A DNA stretch of 64,000 nt from Streptomyces albireticuli (GTDB lineage Bacteria; Actinomycetota; Actinomycetes; Streptomycetales; Streptomycetaceae). Positions 1-8,490 of this stretch are shown here, piece by piece. The stretch lies in assembly GCF_002192455.1 (NCBI RefSeq), contig NZ_CP021744.1:3502001-3566000 (forward strand), in the 5' to 3' direction. Made by a program: the position numbers and the translations under genes. Every line of letters starts with the position of its first letter. The first letter of the stretch is position 1. The notes beneath the pieces were generated by a model. It made no database searches, was not told the DNA's origin, and worked only from the letters and a program-made list of their open reading frames with translations.

Positions 1-1634
1 TCCGGACGGAGGGTCACCCGGAGGTGGTGGCGCCAGGCGGTGTCGTCGCGGTCGGGGAAGTCCTCGCGCCAGTGGCAGCCGCGGGTCTCCTCGCGGCGCA
101 GGGCGGCGGCGACGAGGACGCGGGCGACGAGGAGGAGGTTGGTGGCCTCCCAGCTCTCGGTGCCGGGCGCTTCCAGGGTGCTCGCCCGCTCGGTGTCGAT
201 GCGGTCCAGCTCGGCGGCGGCGCGCCGGAGGCTCTCGGCCGAGCGGAGGACGCCGGCGCCCGCCGTCATGACGCGCTGGATCTCCAGGCGCGCCTTGGGC
301 GGTACGAGGTGTCCGGCGGTCTCCGCCGCGGCGGGGGTGCCGGGCAGCCCGTCCTCGGCCGCCACGGGGTGCGGGCCGGGCGCGTGCCGGAGGGCGGCGA
401 TGTCCGCCGCGATGCGCTCGGCGAAGACCAGGCCTTCGAGCAGGGAGTTCGAGGCGAGCCGGTTCGCGCCGTGGACGCCGGTGCAGGCGACCTCGCCGCA
501 GGCGTAGAGGCCCTCGATGGTGGTGCGGCCGCGCAGGTCCGTGCGGACGCCGCCGGAGGCGTAGTGGGCGGCGGGCGCGACGGGGACGGGCTCCGTCACC
601 GGGTCGATGCCGTGGGCGCGGCAGGCGGCGAGGATGGTGGGGAAGCGGCTCGCCCACATCTCGGCGCCGAAGTGCCGGCCGTCGAGGTACATGTGCGCGG
701 CGCCGGTCTCCCGCATCCGCCGCATGATGCCCTTGGCGACGATGTCGCGGGGGGCGAGCTCGGCGAGCTCGTGGGCGCCGACCATGAAGCGGTGGCCGTC
801 GGCGTCGACGAGGTGGGCGCCCTCGCCGCGGACCGCCTCGGAGACCAGGGGCTGCTGGCCCTCGACGTCGGGGCCGAGCCACAGGACGGTGGGGTGGAAC
901 TGGACGAACTCCAGGTCGGAGACCTCCGCCCCGGCGCGCAGGGCCAGGGCGACGCCGTCGCCGGTGGACACGGCGGGGTTGGTGGTCGCGGAGAACACCT
1001 GGCCCATGCCGCCGGTGGCCAGGACGACGGCCTTGGCGTGGACGGCGCCGACGCCGTCGACCCGGCCCTCGCCCATGACGTGCAGGGTGACGCCGGCGGC
1101 GCGGCCCTCGTCGTCCTTGAGGAGGTCGAGGACGAGGGCGTGCTCGATGGTCTCGATGCCGGCGTCGCGGACGGCCTCGACGAGCGCCCGGGAGATCTCG
1201 GCGCCGGTGGCGTCGCCGCCGGCGTGGGCGATCCGGCGGCGGTGGTGGCCGCCCTCGCGGGTCAGCAGGATCTCGCCGGTGTCGGCGTCGGCGTCGAAGC
1301 GGGCACCGGTGGCGATGAGCCGGCGCACGGCGTCGGGGCCCTCGGTGACCAGGGCGCGGACGGCCTCCTCGGAGCAGAGGCCGGCACCGGCGACGAGGGT
1401 GTCGTCGAGGTGCTGCCCGGGGGTGTCGCCCTCGCCGAGCGCCGCCGCTATGCCGCCCTGGGCCCAGCGGGTGGAGCCGTCGTCCAGGCGGGCCTTGGTG
1501 ACGACGGTGACCTTACGGCCGGCGGCGGCACAGCGCAGCGCGACGGTCAGGCCGGCGACGCCGGAGCCGATGACGACGACGTCGGCCCGGGTCGCCCAGC
1601 CGGGGTGCGGCGCGTGCAGGCGTATCCCGGTCAT
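1..1634 (-). CDS. nadB: L-aspartate oxidase, 3' end cut by window edge
   Basis: Flavoprotein that oxidises L-aspartate to iminoaspartate, the first step of NAD de novo synthesis. Reading the minus strand from 1634 gives an N-terminal Rossmann FAD site (VVVIGSGVAGLTVAL), then RWAQGGIAAA, LATGGMGQVFSATTNP and, late in the reading frame, GEVACTGVHGANRLASNSLLEG, all typical of NadB and the related fumarate reductase/succinate dehydrogenase flavoproteins. The ATG at 1634 overlaps the panC stop by ATGA, so translation is probably coupled. About 544 residues are visible and only the C-terminal tail is missing. NadB rather than SdhA is preferred because of the short N-terminus and the panC neighbourhood. 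Confidence 0.93.
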   Translation of the reverse strand, partial: MTGIRLHAPHPGWATRADVVVIGSGVAGLTVALRCAAAGRKVTVVTKARLDDGSTRWAQGGIAAALGEGDTPGQHLDDTLVAGAGLCSEEAVRALVTEGPDAVRRLIATGARFDADADTGEILLTREGGHHRRRIAHAGGDATGAEISRALVEAVRDAGIETIEHALVLDLLKDDEGRAAGVTLHVMGEGRVDGVGAVHAKAVVLATGGMGQVFSATTNPAVSTGDGVALALRAGAEVSDLEFVQFHPTVLWLGPDVEGQQPLVSEAVRGEGAHLVDADGHRFMVGAHELAELAPRDIVAKGIMRRMRETGAAHMYLDGRHFGAEMWASRFPTILAACRAHGIDPVTEPVPVAPAAHYASGGVRTDLRGRTTIEGLYACGEVACTGVHGANRLASNSLLEGLVFAERIAADIAALRHAPGPHPVAAEDGLPGTPAAAETAGHLVPPKARLEIQRVMTAGAGVLRSAESLRRAAAELDRIDTERASTLEAPGTESWEATNLLLVARVLVAAALRREETRGCHWREDFPDRDDTAWRHHLRVTLRP

Positions 1635-2500
1635 CGCCGGCCTCCGAAGGTCAGGGGGATGTTGTCGATGAGGCGTGTGGTGCCGACCCGGGCGGCGACC
1701 GCGAGGACGGCCTCGCCGGTGTGGTCGTCGGGGACCTCGGTGAAGTCGGCGGGGTCGACGAGGGCCACGTAGTCGAGGACGAGCGGGGGCTCCATGTCCG
1801 CGGCGGCGTCGAGGATCACCTGGGCGGAGCGGCGGACGGCCCCGGCGCCGAGCTCCTCCGCCGTCGCGGCCGTGAACAGGGCGCGGGAGATCTCCAGCGC
1901 GGTGGCCCGGTCGGCCTCGGAGAGATAGCGGTTGCGGCTGGAGAGGGCGATGTTGTCGCCCTGTCTGACCGTGGGGACGCCGACGACCTCGACCGGGAAG
2001 TTGAGGTCGCGGACCATGCGGCGGATCAGCGCGAGCTGCTGGGCGTCCTTCTGCCCGAAGAGCGCGACGTCCGGCCGGGTGAGGTGGAGGAGCTTGGCGA
2101 CGACGGTGAGCATGCCGTCGAAGTGGCCGGGGCGCGCGGCGCCCTCCAACCGCTCGCCCATGGGCCCGGCGGTGATCCGGACCTGGGGCTCGCCGCCGGG
2201 GTAGACCTCGTCGGCCGACGGGGCGAAGACGGCGTCGGCGCCGGACGCCTCGGCGAGCTCGACATCGGCGTCGAGGGTGCGCGGATAGCGGTCGAGGTCC
2301 TCGCCGGCGCCGAACTGGAGCGGATTGACGAAGACCGTGACGACGACCTGGCCCTCGGGCCCGACCAGCCGGCGGGCGGTGCGGATCAGGGTGGCGTGAC
2401 CCTCGTGGAGGGCGCCCATCGTCATCACGACGGCCCGTCGGCCTTCGTCGCGCGGGAGGGCCTGGAGCTCCTCCGCGGTGCGCGGGAGCTGAGTGGTCAT
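1631..2500 (-). CDS. panC: Pantothenate synthetase
   Basis: ATP-dependent condensation of pantoate with beta-alanine, the last step of pantothenate synthesis, in the cytoplasm. The 289-residue product has the usual length and the nucleotidyltransferase signatures MGALHEGHATLI, VFVNPLQFG, GQKDAQQLALI and LSSRNRYLS. The start overlaps the stop of the upstream DUF2520 gene by ATGA, and its own stop overlaps nadB in the same way, giving one coupled vitamin/NAD operon on the minus strand. Confidence 0.97.
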   Translation of the reverse strand: MTTQLPRTAEELQALPRDEGRRAVVMTMGALHEGHATLIRTARRLVGPEGQVVVTVFVNPLQFGAGEDLDRYPRTLDADVELAEASGADAVFAPSADEVYPGGEPQVRITAGPMGERLEGAARPGHFDGMLTVVAKLLHLTRPDVALFGQKDAQQLALIRRMVRDLNFPVEVVGVPTVRQGDNIALSSRNRYLSEADRATALEISRALFTAATAEELGAGAVRRSAQVILDAAADMEPPLVLDYVALVDPADFTEVPDDHTGEAVLAVAARVGTTRLIDNIPLTFGGRR

Positions 2501-3417
2501 GCGGTGCCTCCGTCCGCGAGGACGCCGAGCAGGTCCTCCGCCAGTTCGGGCTTGAGCAGGCCGTGCGCGAGGGCGCGGTCCGCGGTCGTACGGGCCATGG
2601 CCAGGTATCCGGCGACGGCCTGGGGGGCGTGGACGCGCAGCTCCGCGATGTGCGCGGCCACGGTGCCCGCGTCACCGCGCGCCACCGGGCCGGTGAGGGC
2701 GGCGTCGCCGGAGCGCAGGACGTTGTCGAGCGCGGCGCCGAGGAGGGGGCCGAGCATGCGGTCGGGGGCCGAGACCCCGGCGGTCCGCAGCAGCTCCATG
2801 GCCTGGGCGACCAGGGTGATCAGGTGGTTGGAGCTCATGGCGAGGCCCGCGTGGTAGAGCGGGCGGGCCTCCTCCGCCACCCACTCGGGCTCGCCGCCCA
2901 TCTCGATGACCAGGGCCTCCGCGGCGAGCCGCAGCTGGTCGGGGGCGGTGACTCCGAAGGAGCAGCCGGCCAGCCGCTCGACGTCGACCGGGGTGCCCGT
3001 GAAGGTCATGGCCGGGTGCAGGGCGAGCGGCAGGGCGCCGGCCCGGCGCGCCGGGTCGAGGACGGCCGTGCCGTGCCGGCCGGAGGTGTGCACGAGGAGC
3101 TGGCCGGGGCGGACGGCGCCGGTCTCGGCGAGCCCCGTGACGAGGCCGGGCAGGACGTCGTCGGGGACGGTGAGGAGGACGAGCTCGGCGCGGGCGAGCA
3201 CTTCGGCGGGCGGGACGAGCGGGACGTCGGGGAGCAGGGCGGCGGCCCGGCGCACCGAGGCGTCCGAGACTCCGGAGGCGGCGACCGGGCGGTGCCCGGC
3301 CAGCTTGAGCGCGGCGGCGAGCGAGGGGCCGACACGGCCCGCGCCGACGACGCCGACGGTGAGCCTGGCGGGTCGGTCCTGGGGGCTCGGGTGCTCCGGG
3401 AGGGGATGTGCGTTCAC
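2497..3417 (-). CDS. Rossmann-fold DUF2520 protein (ketopantoate-reductase-like)
   Basis: 306-residue protein with an N-terminal dinucleotide-binding fold (VGVVGAGRVGPSLAAAL, about residues 20-37) and a helical C-terminal DUF2520 region containing the HPAMTFTG and YHAGLAMSSNHL motifs. Start is GTG. The family looks like NAD(P)-dependent dehydrogenases, and its coupling to panC makes a role in pantoate supply plausible, but no substrate can be read from the sequence. It is the first gene of the DUF2520-panC-nadB operon. Confidence 0.88.
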   Translation of the reverse strand: MNAHPLPEHPSPQDRPARLTVGVVGAGRVGPSLAAALKLAGHRPVAASGVSDASVRRAAALLPDVPLVPPAEVLARAELVLLTVPDDVLPGLVTGLAETGAVRPGQLLVHTSGRHGTAVLDPARRAGALPLALHPAMTFTGTPVDVERLAGCSFGVTAPDQLRLAAEALVIEMGGEPEWVAEEARPLYHAGLAMSSNHLITLVAQAMELLRTAGVSAPDRMLGPLLGAALDNVLRSGDAALTGPVARGDAGTVAAHIAELRVHAPQAVAGYLAMARTTADRALAHGLLKPELAEDLLGVLADGGTA

Positions 3418-3584
3418 GCGGCGATGGCCTTCCGTTCCAGTCCGCGGGGGGTACCGGACGATTCCCTCGTCATGCTACGCGAGTGGAAGAAGACCGCTTC
3501 TGGACGTCCCCAGCCCTGTGGAAAACCCGGGGAAGCGGACCCGGACCCACCTGTGGAAAACCCGGGGGCGGCCCGCCGGAGGCG

Positions 3585-3902
3585 TCATGCTCGACGCATG
3601 GGCGGAGTGGAGCACGTCGGGAGTGGGGCGGTGGGCCGCGGCGCGGGAGTCGCCGGGGTCATGGGGGCCGCCGGGGTCGTGGAGGTACGGGCGGCGGTGG
3701 CACCCGGCCGCAGGAAGGCGAGGAGCGCGCGTCGGCGGGCCCGGCGCTCGGCGGCCCGCCGGTCGACGACGGCCCGGAAGTCCCACCAGGTGCGTACCTC
3801 ACGGGCGAGGGCCCGCTCCCCCGTTCCCGGGGCGGGCGGGGCGGGGTCCCCGTGCTGTGCGGCGCGGTAGAGATCGAGGAGGTGCTGCTGTGTGGCGTCC
3901 AT
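3585..3902 (-). CDS. Small hypothetical protein
   Basis: 105-residue frame starting MDATQQHLLDLYRAAQHGD. An N-terminal acidic/helical half with a strongly basic helix (RRAAERRARRRALLAFLR) is followed by a Pro/Ala/Thr-rich tail without recognisable domain. The in-frame reading extends upstream without a stop, but the ATG at 3902 is the first sensible start because the region beyond it is the divergent promoter of the regulator at 4002. No function can be assigned. Confidence 0.55.
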   Translation of the reverse strand: MDATQQHLLDLYRAAQHGDPAPPAPGTGERALAREVRTWWDFRAVVDRRAAERRARRRALLAFLRPGATAARTSTTPAAPMTPATPAPRPTAPLPTCSTPPMRRA

Positions 3903-4001
3903 GCGGCCCACCTTGCGCCGCCTTCGGCCCGGCCGCCCCGTCGATTGACGAGGACCGTCAAATGACCTCCCGACCTGCGGAAAGGAAGCGAGGATGAGGC
4001 C

Positions 4002-5084
4002 ATGAGCGTGGACATCGACATCACCGGCCTGCCGCACGAGCGCGTCGGCTTCCACCTGTCGCCGCTGGCCGAGCTGGGCGCGATGCTGCACGCGCTGTCC
4101 GAGCCGGCCCACCACCCCGGGCTGCACGGCTGGGCCACGGCGACCGCCTCCGCCCTCAAGCCGGACCTGGCCGACCGGCTGACCGAGGCCGACTTCCTGT
4201 GGCGCTCGATGCGCGCGGACATCCTGCTGCCCGCGGTCCCGCGGGCCACGCTCGCCGAGGAGCTCGACGACCTCGACCGGATGGACGACGACACCTTCGT
4301 CTCCGCCGCCTTCGAGATCACCTGCTCGGGCGACTACGGCCGGCCCGCCCCCTCGCCGCTGGTCGATCCCCGGCAGCGGGCGCGGGTCCGGGAGCTGTCC
4401 GCCGCCCGGGGACCGCGCCAGGCGGAGTTCACCGAGCGGATGCTGAAGGACCCGACGGCGCTGCGGGCCTGGCTGCGCCGCCTCTTCGAGGACTGCGAGG
4501 AGGCGTTCTTCGCCGACAACTGGCAGCGCGTCCGGGTGCAGCTCGCCGCCGACGCCCGGCACAAGGCGGACCTGCTGCACCGCAAGGGGCTCGCGGAGGC
4601 CCTCACGGCCGTCTCCCCCGCCGTGTCGCTCGCCGAGGACGGATCCCGCATCGTCATCGACAAGCTGGCCAACGGCTGGACCAGAGCCTACGGCGACTCG
4701 GTGACGTTCCTGCCGACGGCCTTCGGCTGGCCGCACCTGCTCCTCGTCTACCGCCCCGGCTGGCGGCCGGTGGTGCAGTATCCGATCGCCGGCCCCGACC
4801 TCCCCCAGGTCAGCGCCCCGCGCCTGGTCCAGCAGCGCATGGAGGCGCTCGCCCACCCGGTGCGGATGCGGCTGTGCCGCACCCTGGCCCGCGGCCCGCA
4901 CACCACGGGCGAGCTGGCCACCGCCTACGACCTGACGCCGCCGGAGGTGTCCCGGCACATAGCCGTGCTGAAGAAGGCGGGGCTGCTGAGCACACGGCGG
5001 CGGGGGCGGTACGTGCTGCACCAGCTGGACCTGACGGTGGTGGCGCGGATCGGGAGCGACTTCCTGGAGACGGTGCTGCGGTGA
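4002..5084 (+). CDS. ArsR-type HTH regulator with DUF5937-like N-terminus
   Basis: 360-residue protein. Residues about 1-260 form a long region of the kind annotated DUF5937 in actinomycetes, and the C-terminal 90 residues are a winged helix of the ArsR class: EALAHPVRMRLCRTLARG, then the recognition helix TPPEVSRHIAVLKKAGLL and the wing RRRGRYVLHQLD. No metal-binding cysteines are seen in the helix, so metal sensing is unlikely. It is transcribed alone, away from the small gene at 3902, and is followed by a hairpin terminator. Target genes are unknown. Confidence 0.85.
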   Translation: MSVDIDITGLPHERVGFHLSPLAELGAMLHALSEPAHHPGLHGWATATASALKPDLADRLTEADFLWRSMRADILLPAVPRATLAEELDDLDRMDDDTFVSAAFEITCSGDYGRPAPSPLVDPRQRARVRELSAARGPRQAEFTERMLKDPTALRAWLRRLFEDCEEAFFADNWQRVRVQLAADARHKADLLHRKGLAEALTAVSPAVSLAEDGSRIVIDKLANGWTRAYGDSVTFLPTAFGWPHLLLVYRPGWRPVVQYPIAGPDLPQVSAPRLVQQRMEALAHPVRMRLCRTLARGPHTTGELATAYDLTPPEVSRHIAVLKKAGLLSTRRRGRYVLHQLDLTVVARIGSDFLETVLR

Positions 5085-5107
5085 CGCTCGCCGACCCGGG
5101 GCTCAAA

Positions 5108-5139
5108 CGCTGGACGGGCTGATTTCAGCCCGTCCAGCG
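5108..5139. terminator. Hairpin terminator inside a Streptomyces intergenic repeat
   Basis: Perfect 15-bp inverted repeat (cgctggacgggctga / tcagcccgtccagcg) with a 2-nt centre, between the convergent ends of the regulator (5084) and the response regulator (5280). It is followed by the module cttgaggacaccgcg plus a second palindromic stretch (ggggcccgggggcggagccccc, about 5169-5191 with variations). The same modules recur near 16.8 kb and 41.1 kb. Confidence 0.7.
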
Positions 5140-5279
5140 CTTGAGGACACCGCGCGTCAGCGCGGAAAAGGGGGCCCGGGGGCGGAGCCCCCGGTTACGG
5201 GAAGGGGCGGGGCCGGGGAAGGACCGCCGGAGGGACCCGCCGCACCCGGACCACTCGCCCCGCGCCCCTTACGCGTCGC

Positions 5280-5957
5280 TCACTGCCCCGCCCCGCCCCC
5301 CGCGCGGACCAGGCCGCTCTCGTACGCGAGCACGACCACCTGCACCCGGTCCCGCAGCCCCAGCTTGGTGAGGATCCGCCCCACGTGGGTCTTGACCGTG
5401 GCCTCCGACAGCACCAGCCGGGCCGCGATCTCACCGTTGGACAGCCCCTGCGCCACCAGCAGCATGACCTCGCGCTCCCGCCCGGTCAGCCGGGCCAGCT
5501 CGGCGCTCGCCGGTTCCTTCGTGGTGCTGGGCAGCATGGGGGTGAAACGATCCAGCAGGCGGCGCGTCGTGCTGGGCGCCACCACCGCGTCGCCGCTGTG
5601 CACGGCCCGGATCGCGCCCAGCAGCTCGGCCGGGGGCACGTCCTTGAGCATGAAGCCGCTGGCCCCGACCTTCAGCGCGGAGAAGGCGTACTCGTCGAGG
5701 TCGAAGGTGGTCAGGATCAGCACCTTCGGGGCGTTCTCCTGGAGACAGATGCGCCGGGTCGCCTCCACCCCGTCCAGCCTCGGCATGCGCACGTCCATCA
5801 GGACGACGTCCACCTCCGTACCGGCCAGCACCTCCAGGGCCTCCGCGCCGTCCCCGGCCTCGGCGACGACCTCCATGTCCGGCTGGGCGGCCAGCACCAT
5901 GCGGAACCCGGTGCGCAGGAGCACCTGGTCGTCGACGAGCATCACGCGGATCGACAT
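5280..5957 (-). CDS. NarL/LuxR-family response regulator
   Basis: 225-residue regulator. The receiver domain (1-120) has the acidic pocket DD (MLVDDQ), phosphoacceptor D in VVLMDVRMP, T/S in LILTTFD and K in GFMLKDVPP. The C-terminal LuxR HTH begins LTGREREVMLLVAQGLSNGEI. The reading frame is open upstream, but ATG at 5957 begins the canonical MSIRVMLVDDQ and is used here. It lies downstream of the histidine kinase gene on the same strand, forming a two-component pair; a 21-nt direct repeat sits just upstream of the start. Confidence 0.95.
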   Translation of the reverse strand: MSIRVMLVDDQVLLRTGFRMVLAAQPDMEVVAEAGDGAEALEVLAGTEVDVVLMDVRMPRLDGVEATRRICLQENAPKVLILTTFDLDEYAFSALKVGASGFMLKDVPPAELLGAIRAVHSGDAVVAPSTTRRLLDRFTPMLPSTTKEPASAELARLTGREREVMLLVAQGLSNGEIAARLVLSEATVKTHVGRILTKLGLRDRVQVVVLAYESGLVRAGGGAGQ

Positions 5958-5979
5958 GCGGTCGTCCCTCTCTAGCGGT

Positions 5980-6029
5980 CGGATCGTGGCTGTGCGGATC
6001 TGGCAGTGCGGATCGTGGCTGTTCGGATC
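5980..6029. repeat. 21-nt direct repeat upstream of the response regulator
   Basis: The sequence cggatcgtggctgt followed by g or t and cggatc occurs at 5980-6000 and again at 6009-6029 with one mismatch. It lies in the 188-nt space between the kinase stop (6146) and the regulator start (5957). Such tandem elements can be regulator binding sites; no direct evidence here. Confidence 0.7.
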
Positions 6030-6145
6030 GTAGGCGGTCGTCGGGCACTGGAACGGAACGGTCCGCTCAGTGGCGGGGAAGCGGGTCGGGACAGCGGCCG
6101 GGGCGACGCCGGGGCGACGGTCCGCCGCGGGGCCGGACGACCCCG

Positions 6146-7357
6146 TCAGCGGCCGCCCGGCTTGATCGGCAGCAGCACGCTGATCCGGAAACCGCCCCCG
6201 GGCCGCGGCCCCGCGTCCAGCGTGCCCCCGACCATCCCGACGCGCTCGCGCATGCCGATCAGGCCGTGGCCCATGCCGTCCGCGCCGCCCGACTCGTACA
6301 GCTCGTGCTGCGCGCCCCGGCCGTCGTCCTCGACCAGCAGGCCCAGCCCGTCGTCGAAGAACGTCAGCCGGACGCTGGCGCCGGCGTCCGGACCGCCGTG
6401 CTTGCGGGTGTTGGTGAGGGCCTCCTGGACGATGCGGTACGCGGTCAGCTCCACACCGCTCGGCAGCGGCCGGGGCGCCCCCTCCACCTGGAAGTCCACC
6501 GGCAGTCCGGCCCCGCGCACCTCCTCCACCAGGTCGCCGATCTGCTCCACGTCGGGCTGCGGGACGTACTCGCCGCCCTCGGCGCCCTCCTCCGTGCGCA
6601 GCACCCCCAGCAGCCGGCGCATCTCGGCCAGCGCCTGGCGGCCGGTGCCGGAGATCGTCTCCAGGGCCTGCTTGGCCTGCTCGGGCGAGGCGTCCAGGAC
6701 GTACGCGGCGCCGTCCGCCTGCACCACCATCACCGAGACGTTGTGCGCGACGACGTCGTGCAGCTCCCGCGCGATGCGCGCCCGCTCCGCCGTCACCGCC
6801 ATCTTCGCCTGCTGCTCGCGCTCCTTCTCCAGGCGGCCGGTGCGCTCCTCCAGCTGCGCCCAGTACGCGCGGCGGGTGCGCATCGAGTCGCCGAGGACCC
6901 AGGCGAGCGCGAACGGGACGGTCATGAAGACCGTGCCGATGATCTCCTGGTTGATCCCGCGCCCGGAATCGCTCCAGCGGAGGTTGGCGATGAGCGGTGC
7001 GAGCAGTCCGCCGATCAGGGCGAACCGCGACGCCCAGCGGACCGGTCCCGAGGCGACGGTGTAGATGATCACCAGCATCGCGAAGTCGGCCAGCTGCTGC
7101 GGTGAGTCGAGGATCAGCTGCGCCACCCCGGCCGCCGTCGCCAGCAGCAGCATCTTCACCGGGGAGCGCCGCCGCAGAGCGACCACCAGGCACAGCAACG
7201 CCGCGACGCCCAGGTCGCCGATGGCGCCTCTGCCGCCCTCCTCGGCGATCACCACGCCGCTGAGGCCGAACAGCAACACGGCCCAGAAGCTGTCCACACC
7301 CGTCGGGTGCCTGCGGAGGAAGTCGTAGAGGCGCTGCACGTCACCCAGCGTAGGCAC
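6146..7357 (-). CDS. Sensor histidine kinase (HisKA_3)
   Basis: 403-residue membrane kinase. Residues about 20-150 contain four to five hydrophobic segments (for example LGVAALLCLVVAL and VFMTVPFALAWVLG), then a coiled linker, the dimerisation/phosphoacceptor motif ARELHDVVAHNVSVMVVQ with the conserved His, and an ATPase domain with YRIVQEALTNTRKHG (N box), VEDDGRG and GHGLIGMRERV (G boxes). Start is GTG at 7357; a second GTG 18 nt downstream is possible. Together with the adjacent regulator it forms a NarL-type system of unknown stimulus. Confidence 0.94.
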   Translation of the reverse strand: MPTLGDVQRLYDFLRRHPTGVDSFWAVLLFGLSGVVIAEEGGRGAIGDLGVAALLCLVVALRRRSPVKMLLLATAAGVAQLILDSPQQLADFAMLVIIYTVASGPVRWASRFALIGGLLAPLIANLRWSDSGRGINQEIIGTVFMTVPFALAWVLGDSMRTRRAYWAQLEERTGRLEKEREQQAKMAVTAERARIARELHDVVAHNVSVMVVQADGAAYVLDASPEQAKQALETISGTGRQALAEMRRLLGVLRTEEGAEGGEYVPQPDVEQIGDLVEEVRGAGLPVDFQVEGAPRPLPSGVELTAYRIVQEALTNTRKHGGPDAGASVRLTFFDDGLGLLVEDDGRGAQHELYESGGADGMGHGLIGMRERVGMVGGTLDAGPRPGGGFRISVLLPIKPGGR

Positions 7358-7460
7358 GTCGCGTACGTGCTGGGGTCAATCGGACGATCGATCCGGCGAC
7401 GCCCCGCCTACTCCCCAAGGTGGAGGCGGTGTGCCCACGAAGGGCGCATAGCGTGTGCGT

Positions 7461-8477
7461 ATGGCAAGCGGAACACGAACGTGGCGGGCCGCCACCGAGG
7501 TCGCGCTGTACGGCCCGAACGGCTTCTACCGGCGCCCGGAGGGCCCCGCCGGGCACTTCCGTACCTCTGTGCACGCCTCCCCGCTGTACGCCGGGGCCGT
7601 CGCCGAGCTGCTGCGCCGGGTCGACGACGCGCTGGGGCACCCGGCGGAGCTGGCGTTCACCGACGTCGGGGCGGGCCGGGGCGAGCTGCTGACCGGGGTG
7701 CTGGCGCGGGTGCCGGCCGGGCTGGGCGCGCGGCTGCGCCCGTACGCCGTGGAACGGGCCGCGCGCCCGCCGGGGCTGGACGCGCGCATCACCTGGCTGA
7801 GTGACGTCCCGGACGGCGTCGAAGGGCTGCTCTTCGCCAACGAGTGGCTCGACAACGTCCCGGTGGACGTCGCCGAGGCCGACGCGGACGGCACCGCCCG
7901 CCAGGTGCTCGTCCAGGAGGACGGCGAGGAGCTGCTCGGCGAGCCGGTGTCGGGCGAGGACGCCGAGTGGCTCGCCCGCTGGTGGCCGCTGGAGGGGGCG
8001 CCCCCCGGCAGCCGCGCCGAGATCGGCCGGCCGCGGGACGCCGCCTGGGCGCGGGCCGTGGGCAGCCTGCGGGCGGGGCTGGCCGTCGCCGTCGACTACG
8101 CGCACCGGCGCGACGCCCGGCCGCCCTTCGGGACGCTCGCCGGCTTCCGCGAGGGCCGCGAGGTGCGGCCGGTGCCGGACGGCTCGTGCGACATCACCGC
8201 CCATGTCGCCCTGGACGCGTGCGTCCGGCGCGGCGGCTCCCTGCTCACCCAGCGCGTGGCGCTGCGCGCGCTCGGCGTCGACGGCGCCCGGCCGCCGCTG
8301 TCCCTGGCCTCCTCGGACCCGGCGGCGTACGTACGGGCCCTGGGGGCGGCCGGCGAGGCGGCGGAGCTGACGGCCCCGGCGGGGCTGGGCGGGTTCGGCT
8401 GGCTGCTCCAGCCGGTCGGCGGCGCCTGCGCGGACCTGCTGCGGACCGGCGGCGACCACCCCGGGGCGGAGGGCTGA
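7461..8477 (+). CDS. MidA/NDUFAF7-like SAM-dependent methyltransferase (DUF185)
   Basis: About 338 residues. The N-terminal [15 protein letters not shown] stretch and the SAM site [12 protein letters not shown] match the MidA/NDUFAF7 family, as do the downstream [13 protein letters not shown] and [12 protein letters not shown] motifs. Eukaryotic NDUFAF7 dimethylates a conserved arginine of complex I subunit NDUFS2 (NuoD). The very next gene, 13 nt downstream, is a NuoD, which supports the same role here. ATG at 7461 was chosen; a GTG two codons upstream in frame is equally possible. Confidence 0.85.
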   Translation: MASGTRTWRAATEVALYGPNGFYRRPEGPAGHFRTSVHASPLYAGAVAELLRRVDDALGHPAELAFTDVGAGRGELLTGVLARVPAGLGARLRPYAVERAARPPGLDARITWLSDVPDGVEGLLFANEWLDNVPVDVAEADADGTARQVLVQEDGEELLGEPVSGEDAEWLARWWPLEGAPPGSRAEIGRPRDAAWARAVGSLRAGLAVAVDYAHRRDARPPFGTLAGFREGREVRPVPDGSCDITAHVALDACVRRGGSLLTQRVALRALGVDGARPPLSLASSDPAAYVRALGAAGEAAELTAPAGLGGFGWLLQPVGGACADLLRTGGDHPGAEG

Positions 8478-8490
8478 CAAACTACTCCCC

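Noticed and set aside
24..1772. Long plus-strand open frames opposite nadB and panC
   Set aside because: Antisense shadows caused by high GC; translations are Gly/Ala/Arg/Asp-rich without motifs while the minus strand encodes clear enzymes.
5958..7193. N-terminal extension of the response regulator to 637 residues
   Set aside because: The extension lies out of frame across the kinase gene; the receiver domain starts cleanly at ATG 5957.
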